A stretch of DNA of 64,000 bases, taken from assembly GCF_021168555.1 (NCBI RefSeq), contig NZ_JAJOZS010000010.1, positions 1 to 64,000 on the forward strand. Direction: 5' to 3'. Made by a program: the position numbers and the translations under genes. The notes under the pieces were generated by a model. The model saw only the letters and a list, made by a program, of their open reading frames with translations, searched no databases and had not been told where the DNA came from. The DNA is from Stenotrophomonas sp. MMGLT7 (lineage in GTDB: Bacteria; Pseudomonadota; Gammaproteobacteria; Xanthomonadales; Xanthomonadaceae). How positions within the stretch are numbered: the stretch's first letter is position 1; every line of letters begins with the position of its first letter. Shown here in pieces: positions 26,006-34,927 of this stretch.

Positions 26006-26463
26006 GGGTTTTCTTCGAGCGGCCATCGGCACCATCCGTATGGATACTCCGATGCCCGTTTCACCAACCCTGCTCGAATGGGATTGGTCACCACATACAG
26101 GGCCAGGCAACGCTGGTCTTCGTCGTCTCGCACGCGATGATCGTAGAAGCCCGGTTGCCATATCCGGCCACGGCGACGCAAGGACGCATTGATTGCCTGC
26201 GCGGATCGCGACTTGTACGACTGCATGCAACGGCTGAGGGAGTCTTTGTTCAGGGCGAAGAGCCAATGCAGGTGGTCCGGCATCAGGACCCAGGCAAGGC
26301 TGTGCATCCAGCCGTCGCGCTCGTGACGACGGATCTCGTCGATGGCCGCGACAGCGGCCGTTTCTTCCAAGAACAAGCGCCTCCTAGAGGATGCCACCGT
26401 CGTCACCATGTAGACGGCGCCGGGTAGGGAATGCCTTCCTATCAGCAGGTTCGGACTGGCCAT
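26002..26463 (-). CDS. REP-associated tyrosine transposase (RAYT)
   Basis: A 153-residue protein of the IS200/IS605-like Y1 transposase family, branch RAYT/TnpA-REP. The HUH motif is MPDHLHWLF (His64, His66), and a likely catalytic tyrosine is Tyr108 in WQPGFYDHRVRDDED. CLALYVVTNPIRAGLV and EYPYGW are typical RAYT C-terminal blocks. The gene lies between GTAG-type REP elements, and its TAG stop is inside the downstream REP. RAYTs are single-copy domesticated relatives that act on REP single strands. It looks intact. The start at 26,463 was chosen by homology. Confidence 0.9.
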   Translation of the reverse strand: MASPNLLIGRHSLPGAVYMVTTVASSRRRLFLEETAAVAAIDEIRRHERDGWMHSLAWVLMPDHLHWLFALNKDSLSRCMQSYKSRSAQAINASLRRRGRIWQPGFYDHRVRDDEDQRCLALYVVTNPIRAGLVKRASEYPYGWCRWPLEENP

Positions 26464-26564
26464 GCACGAATCCTGCCCGTCGTCTCGGGCCCTGAAACAT
26501 GCGGCTCCCCCCCTCGCCGGTGTCGGCCAAGGCAACGGACGCACGTAGGGTATCGCCTACCAAG

Positions 26565-26960
26565 GTAGCACCGAGCTAGCTCGGCGGCTGTTCGCGAGGA
26601 CGTTGGCCATGGTCGGGAATGCCTCAGCGGAGCAAGCTCCGCTCTACGATGTAGCGGTTCCTTCCGTCGTAGCGCCGAGCTTGCTCGGCGGCCGTTCGCA
26701 AGGACGTTGGCCATGGTCGGGAATGCCTCAGCGGAGCAAGCTCCGCTCTACGATGTAGCGGCTCCTTCCGTCGTAGCGCCGAGCTTGTTTGGCAGCCGTT
26801 CGCGAGGACGTCGACCATGGTCGGGAATGCCCTAGCGGAGCAAGCTCCGCTCTACGATGTAGCGGCTCCTTCCGTCGTAGCGCCGAGCTTGCTCGGCGGC
26901 TGTTCGCGAGGACGTCGACCATGGCCGGGAATGCCCCAGCGGAGCAAGCTCCGCTCTACA
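26565..26960. repeat. Tandem array of four GTAG REP units, 104-base period
   Basis: Units start at 26,565, 26,669, 26,773 and 26,877, exactly 104 bases apart; the last is shortened. Each has a first palindrome (GCCGAGC-TT-GCTCGGC, with variants), a central stretch with GGCCATGG or GACCATGG, a second palindrome (AGCGGAGC-AA-GCTCCGCT) and the linker CTACGATGTAGCGG. It lies upstream of the RAYT gene and downstream of murD2. Confidence 0.95.
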
Positions 26961-26975
26961 TCCGGGCGGTTGGGG

Positions 26976-28418
26976 TCAGGCTATTCCCAGGCCGGGAATG
27001 GCACTGATCACATGCGGGTCGAAGCCGGCCAGCTCGGCGAAGTGGCGGCCGCGGGCGACGTAGTCCTTGTAGGCGCCGAAGCTGGGAGCGCCCGGCGACA
27101 GCAGCACCACGCCGCCCTGCCCGCCCAGTGCGTGGCGCGCCAGCGCCACCGCCTCGGGCAGGTCGCGGGCGGCATGCAGGCCGAAGCCATCGGCATCCGC
27201 CACCGTGGCCAGCAGGTCGTGGATGCGCGGGCCGTTCTGACCGGGAATGCCCGCCCCCATGGTGACGATCTCCAGCGGGGCCTGCCGTGCCATTGCCTCG
27301 GCGAAGCCGTGCCAGTCGAGGCCGCGGTCGTGGCCGCCGACCAGCAGCGCGATGCGCTGGCCGCGGAAGAACTCCAGCGCCGCCAGGGTGGCGTGCGGGG
27401 TGGTGCTGATCGAGTCGTTGACCCAGGTAATGCCCTCGCGCGTGCCCAGCGTCTGCAGGCGGTTGGGCAGCGGCCGGAAGCTGCGCGCAGCCGGTGCCAG
27501 CGCTACCGCGTCCAGCCCCAGCGCCTCGATCGCCGCCAGCACCGCGCACAGGTTGCCGCGGTTGTGGCGCCCGGGCAGCGGCAGGTCGGAGGTGTCGAGC
27601 ACCACCTGTTCGCCGCGGTGCACGACCTCGCCGCGCAGGTGCCAGCCGTCGTCGCGGTTGAACCAGTGCACCCGGCTGCGCGGCAGTTGCAGTGCCGCCA
27701 GGCGCGGATCGGCAGCGTTGAGCACGGCGATGCGCGGGGCCGCGTCGGTGACCAGCGACAGCTTGTCGGCGATGTAGCGTGCCTCGCTGCCGTGCCAGTC
27801 CAGGTGTTCGGGGAACAGGTTCAGCACCAGCGCCAGCTGCGGCCGCGCGCCGCTGCGGGCGACTTCGCCGGTCTGGTAGCTGGACAGCTCGATCGCCCAC
27901 CAGTCCGGCGCGGGCTGCGGATCGAGTGGCGACTGCGGCGAATCGAGTGTGTCCAGCAGCGGCAGGCCGATATTGCCCGCCAGCCCGACGCGCGCGCCGC
28001 CGGCGCGCAGCAGGTGCGCCAGCAGCGCGGTGGTGGTGCTCTTGCCCTTGGTGCCGGTCACGCACACGGCGTTGGCGACGAAGCCGTCGGCGTCGGCGTG
28101 CTCGGAGAACCACAGCGAGGTGCCGCCGAGGAACTGCGTGCCGTTCGCCGCCGCGGCCCGCGCCTCCGGCCTGTACGGGCTGATGCCGGGCGACTTCACC
28201 ACCACCTCGAAGCGCGACAGCGCCGCGGCGCTGGCCTCGGTCTCGATCGCCAGCGCGCCGCCGGCGTCGGCCTGCGCCGCGGCGGCCTCGTCGGGCCGGC
28301 AGAACAGCGTCAACGGCAGCCGCGGCAGCCGCGCATGGATGGCGCGGAAGGCCGCATGGCCCTCGCGGCCCCAGCCCCACAGCGCGACGCGGCGGCCCTC
28401 AAGCTGCGAAATTCGCAC
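26976..28418 (-). CDS. murD2: UDP-MurNAc-L-alanine--L-glutamate ligase (MurD2)
   Basis: A 480-residue ATP-dependent ligase of the Mur family. The P-loop [16 protein letters not shown] is near residues 124-139, followed by the carbamylated-Lys region and the C-terminal domain ([17 protein letters not shown]). In Xanthomonas, MurD2 adds L-glutamate, not D-glutamate, to UDP-MurNAc-L-Ala, and MurL then epimerises it. The partner gene murL overlaps it by 20 bases here, which supports MurD2 over MurD. It starts with GTG inside the murL end. Confidence 0.88.
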   Translation of the reverse strand: MRISQLEGRRVALWGWGREGHAAFRAIHARLPRLPLTLFCRPDEAAAAQADAGGALAIETEASAAALSRFEVVVKSPGISPYRPEARAAAANGTQFLGGTSLWFSEHADADGFVANAVCVTGTKGKSTTTALLAHLLRAGGARVGLAGNIGLPLLDTLDSPQSPLDPQPAPDWWAIELSSYQTGEVARSGARPQLALVLNLFPEHLDWHGSEARYIADKLSLVTDAAPRIAVLNAADPRLAALQLPRSRVHWFNRDDGWHLRGEVVHRGEQVVLDTSDLPLPGRHNRGNLCAVLAAIEALGLDAVALAPAARSFRPLPNRLQTLGTREGITWVNDSISTTPHATLAALEFFRGQRIALLVGGHDRGLDWHGFAEAMARQAPLEIVTMGAGIPGQNGPRIHDLLATVADADGFGLHAARDLPEAVALARHALGGQGGVVLLSPGAPSFGAYKDYVARGRHFAELAGFDPHVISAIPGLGIA

Positions 28419-29916
28419 GCAATTGCTCCCACAGCGAGGCCGGGATGCGGTGTTCCTCGTCCAGCGCCAGCAACGGCTCGATCGCCAGCTCGGCCGGATC
28501 GAGCTGCGGGGCGATCTCGCGCACGAAGCGCGCCACCAGCGCGTCCTCCTTCCACTCCGGTCGCGCGGCCAGCGTGGCCATCGCCGCGCGCGACTCGCGG
28601 CCCTCGCCTACGCACTCGAACGGCTTGTGGTCGTGGAACTCCAGCAGCGCATCAAAACCACCGGCCTGCGAGGCGTCGTCGAGCAGGTTACGGCCGAAGA
28701 TGCCCACCAGCCGGGTCTTGGGCATGAACGGCGCCAGCGCCAGGAACACGAAGTGGCACTTCGGGCAGACCCCGCACCAGCGGTGCGCCGGGCGCTCGCC
28801 GAGGATGTGGAAGTTGCGGTTGCAGCTGGAGAAATGCGCGTCGTAGCGGTCGCTCCTGGCGAACTGGCGCGCCACCGCCAGCTCCGACAGCGGCCGCAGC
28901 AGCGAATAGTAGTGCAGGTCGGCGGCGATGCGCTGCTCGACGTACTCGCCGAACGCGCGCTCGAACGCCCAGCCCTTGGACCACTGGTGGTTGACCTCGC
29001 CGGTTCCCGGGATCTGGCTGCCGTAGCTGGCCGAGCGCTCGTTGGAGAACACCACCTGGTCGGCATCCACCAGCAGCGCGGCCAGCACCAGGATCGCCGA
29101 GTTGATCGCGGTCACCGGGATGTGGCCGTTCCACGCGCCCTGGCGGTTGAGTTCGAACAGCTCCGGCGCCAGCTGGCGGCCGATGTTGAGCAGCGGCAGG
29201 CCGGTGCGCTCGGCGCAGGCGCGGATCAGCTGCGAGCCGCCGATCCAGGCCACCGTCTGCGCCACGCCGGCGCCGCGCAGCGCCTCGATGCTGACCAGCG
29301 AATCCTTGCCGCCGCCGATGGCGGTGAGCGCCTGCGTGCGCAGGCCCAGCACCGGCGCCGGCCGTTCATTCCCTTCCTCGCCGACTGCACTCCCCCCCCT
29401 TCTCCCGCCTGCGGGGCTGGGCACCCTCGGGATCGAAGGTGCCCGAAGGGCGGATAGGGGCAGATCTTCGGGCGGTTCAGCGTCACCCTCGCCCCCGCCC
29501 CGGCCCTCCCCCGCAAGCGGAGGAGGAAGCGGCTCCACGGTGGCCGGGAAGCGGATGCGTCCGCGCAGGTTGAGCCCGTTGCGGTAGGCGAACTCGCCCA
29601 GCCCGTTGAGGTAGACCTGTTCCAGCAGCGTCGCGGTCGCGGCATCGATGGCATAGCCGTCGATCTCGATCAGCGGCGGCACCGCGGCCTTGTAGTAGCT
29701 CACCCCGGCGATCAGGTGCAGCAGCCGCAGCGCGCGCTGCACCGCCTCGGCGCGTGCGCCGCCCAGCTCGAACGGCGCCCCCGGGATGGTGATGGTCTCC
29801 ACCAGCTCGGGGCCGTCGTCAAAGGCATAGACCAGCTGCGCCACGCCGGTGTGCGCGTCGAACGCGCAGCGGACGAAGCGGAAGCGGGCGATAGTGTTCT
29901 TGTCGAAGACGCTCAT
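28399..29916 (-). CDS. murL: UDP-MurNAc-L-alanyl-L-glutamate epimerase (MurL)
   Basis: A 505-residue cytosolic enzyme that turns the terminal L-Glu of UDP-MurNAc-L-Ala-L-Glu into D-Glu with ATP, replacing the need for glutamate racemase. The PP-loop-like motif [12 protein letters not shown] lies at residues 198-209, and cysteine pairs [10 protein letters not shown] are near 380-390. About 55 residues (roughly 128-185: Pro/Gly/Glu/Arg-rich) just before the nucleotide motif come from an in-frame palindromic repeat and make the protein longer than expected. It overlaps murD2 by 20 bases. Confidence 0.88.
   Translation of the reverse strand: MSVFDKNTIARFRFVRCAFDAHTGVAQLVYAFDDGPELVETITIPGAPFELGGARAEAVQRALRLLHLIAGVSYYKAAVPPLIEIDGYAIDAATATLLEQVYLNGLGEFAYRNGLNLRGRIRFPATVEPLPPPLAGEGRGGGEGDAEPPEDLPLSALRAPSIPRVPSPAGGRRGGSAVGEEGNERPAPVLGLRTQALTAIGGGKDSLVSIEALRGAGVAQTVAWIGGSQLIRACAERTGLPLLNIGRQLAPELFELNRQGAWNGHIPVTAINSAILVLAALLVDADQVVFSNERSASYGSQIPGTGEVNHQWSKGWAFERAFGEYVEQRIAADLHYYSLLRPLSELAVARQFARSDRYDAHFSSCNRNFHILGERPAHRWCGVCPKCHFVFLALAPFMPKTRLVGIFGRNLLDDASQAGGFDALLEFHDHKPFECVGEGRESRAAMATLAARPEWKEDALVARFVREIAPQLDPAELAIEPLLALDEEHRIPASLWEQLRANFAA
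29362..29535. repeat. Palindromic repeat inserted in frame inside murL
   Basis: The stretch holds two hairpins of the CTCCCGC-N-GCGGGAG kind (near 29,392-29,420 and 29,505-29,527) and a self-complementary CCGCCCTTCGGGCACCTTC-like middle. It encodes about 58 low-complexity residues in murL without breaking the frame. Similar sequence is normally intergenic in GC-rich proteobacteria. Its limits are approximate. Confidence 0.65.
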
Positions 29917-29997
29917 GGTGTGTCCGGTACTGTATCCGTGCTCAGGCGGGCCGATGTCCGCGCGGCCATCGGCGCGGCGCGCTTTGCCGTGCCGCGG

Positions 29998-32604
29998 TCA
30001 TGGCGAAGATGCATCGATGACCTCCTCCTTCGGCAACGCGCGCTGGTTGTAGGTGGAGGCCATGACGTAGCCGTAGGCGCCGGCGTCGGCGATCAGCATG
30101 ACGTCGCCCGGCGCGGTGGCGGCCGGCAGCGCCACGCGGCGGCCGAATACGTCGGAGGACTCGCAGATCGGCCCGACCACGTCGAACAGGCCGTCGCGCG
30201 GCGCGTCCAGGCGGTCGAGGTCGACGATGTCGTGCCAGGCGTCGTACAGCGCCGGGCGGATCAGCGTGTTCATGCCCGCATCCAGGCCGACGCGGCGGAC
30301 GCCGTCCTTGTCCACCACCTGGGTGGCGCGGGCCAGCAGCACGCCGGACTCGGCCACCAGGAAGCGGCCCGGCTCGATCGCTACGCGGAAGGCCGGGTGC
30401 ACCGCCTTCATCTCCGCCAGCCCGGCACCCCAGGCGTCCAGGTCGAAGGGTTCGTCGTCGTCGCTGTACGGGATCGGCAGGCCACCGCCGATGTCCAGCG
30501 TGTGTACGCTGCCGATGCGGCGGGCGAAGCCGGCCAGCTCGTCGTACATGCGCCGCCAGTGCTGCTTGGTCTCCACGCCGCTGCCCAGGTGTGCATGCAG
30601 GCCGGTGATGCTGATGTCCAGCGCGCGCGCGGCCTCGACGAACTCGTCCACGCGCGCGGCCGCCAGGCCGAACTTGGAGGCCTTGCCGCCGGTGTTGACC
30701 TTGGCATGGTGGCCGTCGCCATGGCCCAGGTCGATGCGCAGCCACAGCTCGCGGCCGCGGAACACCTGCGGCCAGCGCTGCAGCGCCTCGATGTTGTCCA
30801 GGGTGACCTGCACCCCGAGCGCGAACGCGGCCTCGTATTCCTCGTGCGGGGCGAAGCTGGGGGTGAACAGCACCCGCCGCGGCGACAGCTCGGGGATGGT
30901 GTCGAACACCCGCCGCAGCTCGCCCAGCGACACGCACTCCAGGCCAAAGTCCTCGGCCACCAGCGCCTCCAGGATCGCCGGGTGCGAGTTGGCCTTGATC
31001 GCGTAGTAGCGCTGGTCGACCGCGGCCACCGCCTTGAGCTGGCGCGCCCGCTCGCGCACCGTCGGCAGGTGGTAGACGTAGCGCGGGGTGCCTGCCTCGG
31101 CGAGCTTGAGCAGATGCTCGCGCTCGCCCTTCCACCACGGCACCGGTCGCGGCCGCAACTGGCCGATGATCTCGCGCCAGCGCGGGCCGAACACCTGGCT
31201 CTCGTGCACCGGCATGGCGCCGGAATCGATCAGCTCGTCGTGCAGGATCGGCAGCAGCCCGTCGGCGGCGGCCTCGTCGATGACGAAGGTTAGGTTCAGG
31301 TCGTTGGACGACTGCGAGATCATGTGCACGCGCTCCTTGCCGAACGTGGCCCACACGTCCGAGAGCTTGTGCAGCAGCGAGCGCATGCCGCGCCCGACCA
31401 GGGTGATCGCCGCGCACGGGACGATGACCTTGACCCGGCAGATCTTCGCCAGGTCCTCCGACAGCGCAGCCAGCACGTCGGTGCTGACCAGGTTCTCGCT
31501 GGGGTCCAGCGACACGGTGACGTTGGTCTCGGCCGAGCCGATCAGGTCCACCGACAGCCCGTGCTTCTTGAACAACGCGAACACGTCGGCCAGGAAGCCG
31601 ACCTGCTGCCACATGCCGATGCCTTCCATCGACACCAGCACGATGCCGTTGCGGCGGCTGATCGCCTTGACCCCGGGCACCGGCTCGGCGTCGCCGTCGA
31701 TGCTGGTGCCGGGCATGTGCGGGCGCTCGGTGTCCAGGATCGCCATCGGCACGCGGCCGTCACGGCACGGCTTGATCGAGCGCGGGTGCAGCACCTTGGC
31801 GCCGGTGGTGGCGATTTCCTGCGCCTCGTAGTAGTCCAGCCGGGTCAGCAGGCGCGCGTCCGGCACTTCCTTGGGGTTGGCGCTGAACATGCCGGGCACG
31901 TCGGTCCAGATCTCCACCCGGCCGGCGCCGAGCAGCGCGCCGAAGTAGGCCGCCGAGGTATCCGAGCCGCCGCGGCCGAGGATCGCGGTGCCGCCATCCT
32001 GGTGCCGGGAGATGAAGCCCTGGGTGATCAGCATGCGCGTGGGCTGGGCGTCGAAGCGTGCCTTCCAGTCCGCGGCGGCCTGCCACTGGCAGTTCACCGA
32101 CAGCCGCTGCGACCACTCGCTCTGGCTGGGCTGCGGCGGCAGCGCATCCAGCCACTGGCGCGCATCCATCCAGCCGAAATCCAGTGCCAATGTGCGCAGG
32201 TAGGCCGCGCCCAGCGTGGAGGACAGCAGTTCGCCCTGCCCCAGCACCTCGGCCTGCCAGTCCAGCGGGCGGCTGGCGGCGCGCGGGTCGTCGAGCAGCG
32301 CCTGCAACGCCGCCAGGCGCTCGCCCAGCACCTGCGCGTCCAGTTCCAGCTCGGCCAGGAACTCGTGGTGGCGGCGTACCAGCGCCTCCACCCGCTCGCG
32401 GCTGTCGGCGGCGCCGTCGGCGATGGCGGTCAGCTCGTTGGTGACGCCGGACAGCGCCGACACCACCACCAGCACCCGGGCGCCGGTCTCCTCGGCCCGT
32501 TTCTTCGCCAGTTTCCCGATCGTGTCCCAGCGATGACGACGCGACACCGAAGTGCCGCCGAACTTGAGGACGATCCAGCGATCGACGGAGGTGGGAGCAG
32601 GCAT
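29998..32604 (-). CDS. lysC-lysA: Bifunctional aspartokinase / diaminopimelate decarboxylase
   Basis: An 868-residue fusion joining the first and last enzymes of lysine synthesis. The N-terminal aspartokinase (about 1-470) starts LKFGGTSVS and has the tandem ACT regulatory region (GIGMWQQVGFLADVFALFKKHGLSVDLIGSAETNVTVSLD). The C-terminal PLP-dependent decarboxylase (from about 490) has the PLP lysine in YYAIKANSHP, GGGLPIPY and the EPGRFLVAES and CESSDVFG blocks. Such fusions are known from Xanthomonadaceae. It could channel or co-regulate lysine and meso-DAP supply to the nearby peptidoglycan genes. Confidence 0.96.
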   Translation of the reverse strand: MPAPTSVDRWIVLKFGGTSVSRRHRWDTIGKLAKKRAEETGARVLVVVSALSGVTNELTAIADGAADSRERVEALVRRHHEFLAELELDAQVLGERLAALQALLDDPRAASRPLDWQAEVLGQGELLSSTLGAAYLRTLALDFGWMDARQWLDALPPQPSQSEWSQRLSVNCQWQAAADWKARFDAQPTRMLITQGFISRHQDGGTAILGRGGSDTSAAYFGALLGAGRVEIWTDVPGMFSANPKEVPDARLLTRLDYYEAQEIATTGAKVLHPRSIKPCRDGRVPMAILDTERPHMPGTSIDGDAEPVPGVKAISRRNGIVLVSMEGIGMWQQVGFLADVFALFKKHGLSVDLIGSAETNVTVSLDPSENLVSTDVLAALSEDLAKICRVKVIVPCAAITLVGRGMRSLLHKLSDVWATFGKERVHMISQSSNDLNLTFVIDEAAADGLLPILHDELIDSGAMPVHESQVFGPRWREIIGQLRPRPVPWWKGEREHLLKLAEAGTPRYVYHLPTVRERARQLKAVAAVDQRYYAIKANSHPAILEALVAEDFGLECVSLGELRRVFDTIPELSPRRVLFTPSFAPHEEYEAAFALGVQVTLDNIEALQRWPQVFRGRELWLRIDLGHGDGHHAKVNTGGKASKFGLAAARVDEFVEAARALDISITGLHAHLGSGVETKQHWRRMYDELAGFARRIGSVHTLDIGGGLPIPYSDDDEPFDLDAWGAGLAEMKAVHPAFRVAIEPGRFLVAESGVLLARATQVVDKDGVRRVGLDAGMNTLIRPALYDAWHDIVDLDRLDAPRDGLFDVVGPICESSDVFGRRVALPAATAPGDVMLIADAGAYGYVMASTYNQRALPKEEVIDASSP

Positions 32605-32726
32605 GTGAGGTTGATTCGGGGGAAGTCGAGGGAGAAGGATGCAGAAGAACGCCCGGCATGCCGGGCGGAACCTGTGATTCTATGCCAACCTTGCCTGCTT
32701 CCGTGGCCCTGTTTTCCCCTGCAACC

Positions 32727-33572
32727 ATGCGCCAGCGCCGTTACCTGCAAGTGGACGTGTTCGCCGCCCGCCCCGGAGCGGGCAATCCGCTGGCGCTGGT
32801 GCTCGACGCCGAGGACCTGGACGCCGCCGCGATGCAGGCGCTGGCGGCCTGGCTGGGCCTGTCCGAGACGGTGTTCTTCCTGCCGCCGGACGAGCCCGGC
32901 GCGGACTACCGCATCCGCATCTTCACCCCGCGCATGGAGCTGCCGTTCGCCGGCCATCCCAGCGTCGGCGCCGGCTGGGCGGCCATCGAGACCGGCCTGG
33001 CCACCGCCGGCAAGCTGACCCAGCAATGCGCCGCCGGGCTGCTGCCGGTGCACGTGGGCAGCGCGGCGGGCCAGCGCGTGGTCGCCGTGCGCAGCCCCAA
33101 GGCGCAGCTGCTGATCGCCGCGCCGCCGACGCTGCCGCCAGCACTGGCCGCCATCGCCGCGGGCGAGCCGTCGCTGTGGAGCAACGGCCCGGAATGGTGG
33201 CTGCTGGAGGTCGCCGACGAGGCCGCGCTGCGCGCACTGCAGCCGGACATCGCCGCCATCGCCGAGCTGCCGCGCAGCGGCAAGCTGGCCGCATTCGCGC
33301 TGGCCGACGGCGACGGCTACCAACTGGTGCTGCGAGCGTTCGCGCCCGCAGCCGGCGTGGCCGAGGATGCGGTCACTGGCAGCGCCAACGCACTGGTGGC
33401 CGCATTGCTGCAGGCGCAGCGTCGCCTGCCCGGCCGCGACGGACGCTACATCGCCAGTCAGGGCCGTGAACGCGGCCGCGACGGACGGGTCGAGATCCAC
33501 GTCGACAGCGACGAGGCGGTATGGATAGGCGGGCTGGTCCAACCGGTGATCGAGGGCCGCCTGCGCTGGTAG
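32727..33572 (+). CDS. PhzF-family isomerase, copy 1
   Basis: A 281-residue protein of the PhzF/YddE epimerase-isomerase fold (diaminopimelate-epimerase-like double domain). Signatures are YLQVDVFAARPGAGNPLALVLDA, ETVFFLPPDEPGADYRIRIFTPRMELPFAGHPSVGAG and the C-terminal EDAVTGSANALVAALL and YIASQGRERGRDGRVEI. The substrate is unknown; no phenazine genes are near. The ATG at 32,727 was chosen because the family sequence starts there. It is followed 60 bases later by a paralogue. Confidence 0.9.
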   Translation: MRQRRYLQVDVFAARPGAGNPLALVLDAEDLDAAAMQALAAWLGLSETVFFLPPDEPGADYRIRIFTPRMELPFAGHPSVGAGWAAIETGLATAGKLTQQCAAGLLPVHVGSAAGQRVVAVRSPKAQLLIAAPPTLPPALAAIAAGEPSLWSNGPEWWLLEVADEAALRALQPDIAAIAELPRSGKLAAFALADGDGYQLVLRAFAPAAGVAEDAVTGSANALVAALLQAQRRLPGRDGRYIASQGRERGRDGRVEIHVDSDEAVWIGGLVQPVIEGRLRW

Positions 33573-33632
33573 CCGCTGACGCCGGGAGCGGCGGCCGATA
33601 AGCTGCATGGCTCCCCCGATCCGGTCAGCGCC

Positions 33633-34508
33633 ATGCCCTCACGCCGTTTCCTGCAACTGGATGTGTTCTCGCCCCGCCCCGGCGCCGGCAATCCGCTGGC
33701 GGTGGTGCTCGACGCCCAGGGCCTGGACGATGCGGCGATGCAGGCCATCGCGCGCTGGACGCGGCTGCCGGAGACCACCTTCGTGTTCCCGGCCGCCGAT
33801 GCCGCGGCGGACTATCGCATCCGCATGTTCAGTCCGCAGAAGGAAGTCCCGTTCGCCGGCCATCCCAGCGTCGGCACCGCCCACGCCGTGCTCGAGGCGG
33901 GCCTGGCCACGCCGCGCGACGGCCTGCTGGTGCAGGACGGCATCGCCGGCAGGTTGCCGTTGCGCGTGGATGAGCGCGACGGCCGGCGCAGCATCGCCAT
34001 CCGCACCCCGCGCGCGGCGGTGGCCGAGGTCGCCCGCGCGGACGATGCGCGGCTGGCCGCTGCCCTCGCCGGCTGGCGGCTGGGTGTGCTGCCGCCGGCA
34101 CTGATGGACGGAGGACGCCGCTGGTGGCTGGTGGAACTGGCCGACGAGGCGGCACTGCGTGGCCTGGCGCCGGACTGGGACGCCATCGCCGCGCTGGCCG
34201 AAGCCACCGGCAGCATGGGCGTGTTCGCCCATGCGCGCAGCCCGGGGCAGCCCTACGAACTGGCGGTACGCGCATTCGTCGGCAACGGCCGCCGCTTCGA
34301 GGATGCCGCCTCGGGCGCGGCCAATGCAGTGCTGGCGGCCTGGCTGGATGCCCGCCAGGCGCTGCCCGGCCGCGACCGGCGCTACCGCGTCAGCCAGGGC
34401 CGCGAGGTCGGCTTCGACGCGCAGCTGGACCTGGCGATCGACGACCACGGCGAGGTGTGGTCCGGCGGCCAGGTGCAGACGGTGATCCGCGGCAGCATCG
34501 ACTGGTAG
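33633..34508 (+). CDS. PhzF-family isomerase, copy 2
   Basis: A 291-residue paralogue of the gene just upstream, with the same order of motifs (FLQLDVFSPRPGAGNPLAVVLDA, EVPFAGHPSVGTAH, FEDAASGAANAVLAAW, YRVSQGREVGFD). In copy 1 the segment is EDAVTGSAN; in copy 2 it is EDAASGAAN, a change next to the presumed active site. Their clear similarity points to a tandem duplication followed by divergence. Confidence 0.9.
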   Translation: MPSRRFLQLDVFSPRPGAGNPLAVVLDAQGLDDAAMQAIARWTRLPETTFVFPAADAAADYRIRMFSPQKEVPFAGHPSVGTAHAVLEAGLATPRDGLLVQDGIAGRLPLRVDERDGRRSIAIRTPRAAVAEVARADDARLAAALAGWRLGVLPPALMDGGRRWWLVELADEAALRGLAPDWDAIAALAEATGSMGVFAHARSPGQPYELAVRAFVGNGRRFEDAASGAANAVLAAWLDARQALPGRDRRYRVSQGREVGFDAQLDLAIDDHGEVWSGGQVQTVIRGSIDW

Positions 34509-34586
34509 CCCCGGCGCGGGATTTCCACGGCGCCTTGCCGCGGCTCCGGCTATCGTCGCGCCATCTTCCATGGCCGCGGAGGCCCC

Positions 34587-34862
34587 ATGAATCGCTGGCA
34601 TGCACTGGCTTCGGCCTTTTTCCTGACCGCCGGGCTGGCGGCATGCGCCGCCTCGGCGCCGCCGGCCACGTCCGCCGCGACCCACGGGACACAACCTCCC
34701 GGCGCGGACCGGGATGCCCATGGCTGCATCGGTTCGGCCGGCTATGCCTGGTGCGAAGGCACCGGCACGTGCGAACGGCCGTGGGAGCTGGCCAGCCGGC
34801 AGGGCTTCGCAAATACGCGCGAGGCGTTCGAGGCCTACTGCGGCAAGCCCGCGGCGCGGTAG
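34587..34862 (+). CDS. Small cysteine-containing lipoprotein
   Basis: A 91-residue protein with a lipoprotein signal (FFLTAGLAAC, lipobox LAAC, Cys20) and a Pro/Ala/Ser-rich linker. Its compact C-terminal domain has three cysteines (GCIGSAGYAWCEGTGTCERP, then AYCGKP at the end) and Trp/Gly residues. It probably sits in the outer or inner membrane facing the periplasm. Its function is not recognised. Confidence 0.75.
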   Translation: MNRWHALASAFFLTAGLAACAASAPPATSAATHGTQPPGADRDAHGCIGSAGYAWCEGTGTCERPWELASRQGFANTREAFEAYCGKPAAR

Positions 34863-34927
34863 GCCGGACGCCTTGCGCTTCCACGCCTGCCGCAGGCTGG
34901 GGCCGGGCGCTCCCGAGCCGGTGCCCT

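Noticed and set aside
26565..26960. CRISPR-like array
   Set aside because: The units are near-identical over the full 104 bases and there are no unique spacers; they are palindromic REP units.
32727..34508. A phenazine biosynthesis locus
   Set aside because: Only PhzF-like genes are present; none of the other phz genes is near, and the PhzF fold is common outside phenazine pathways.
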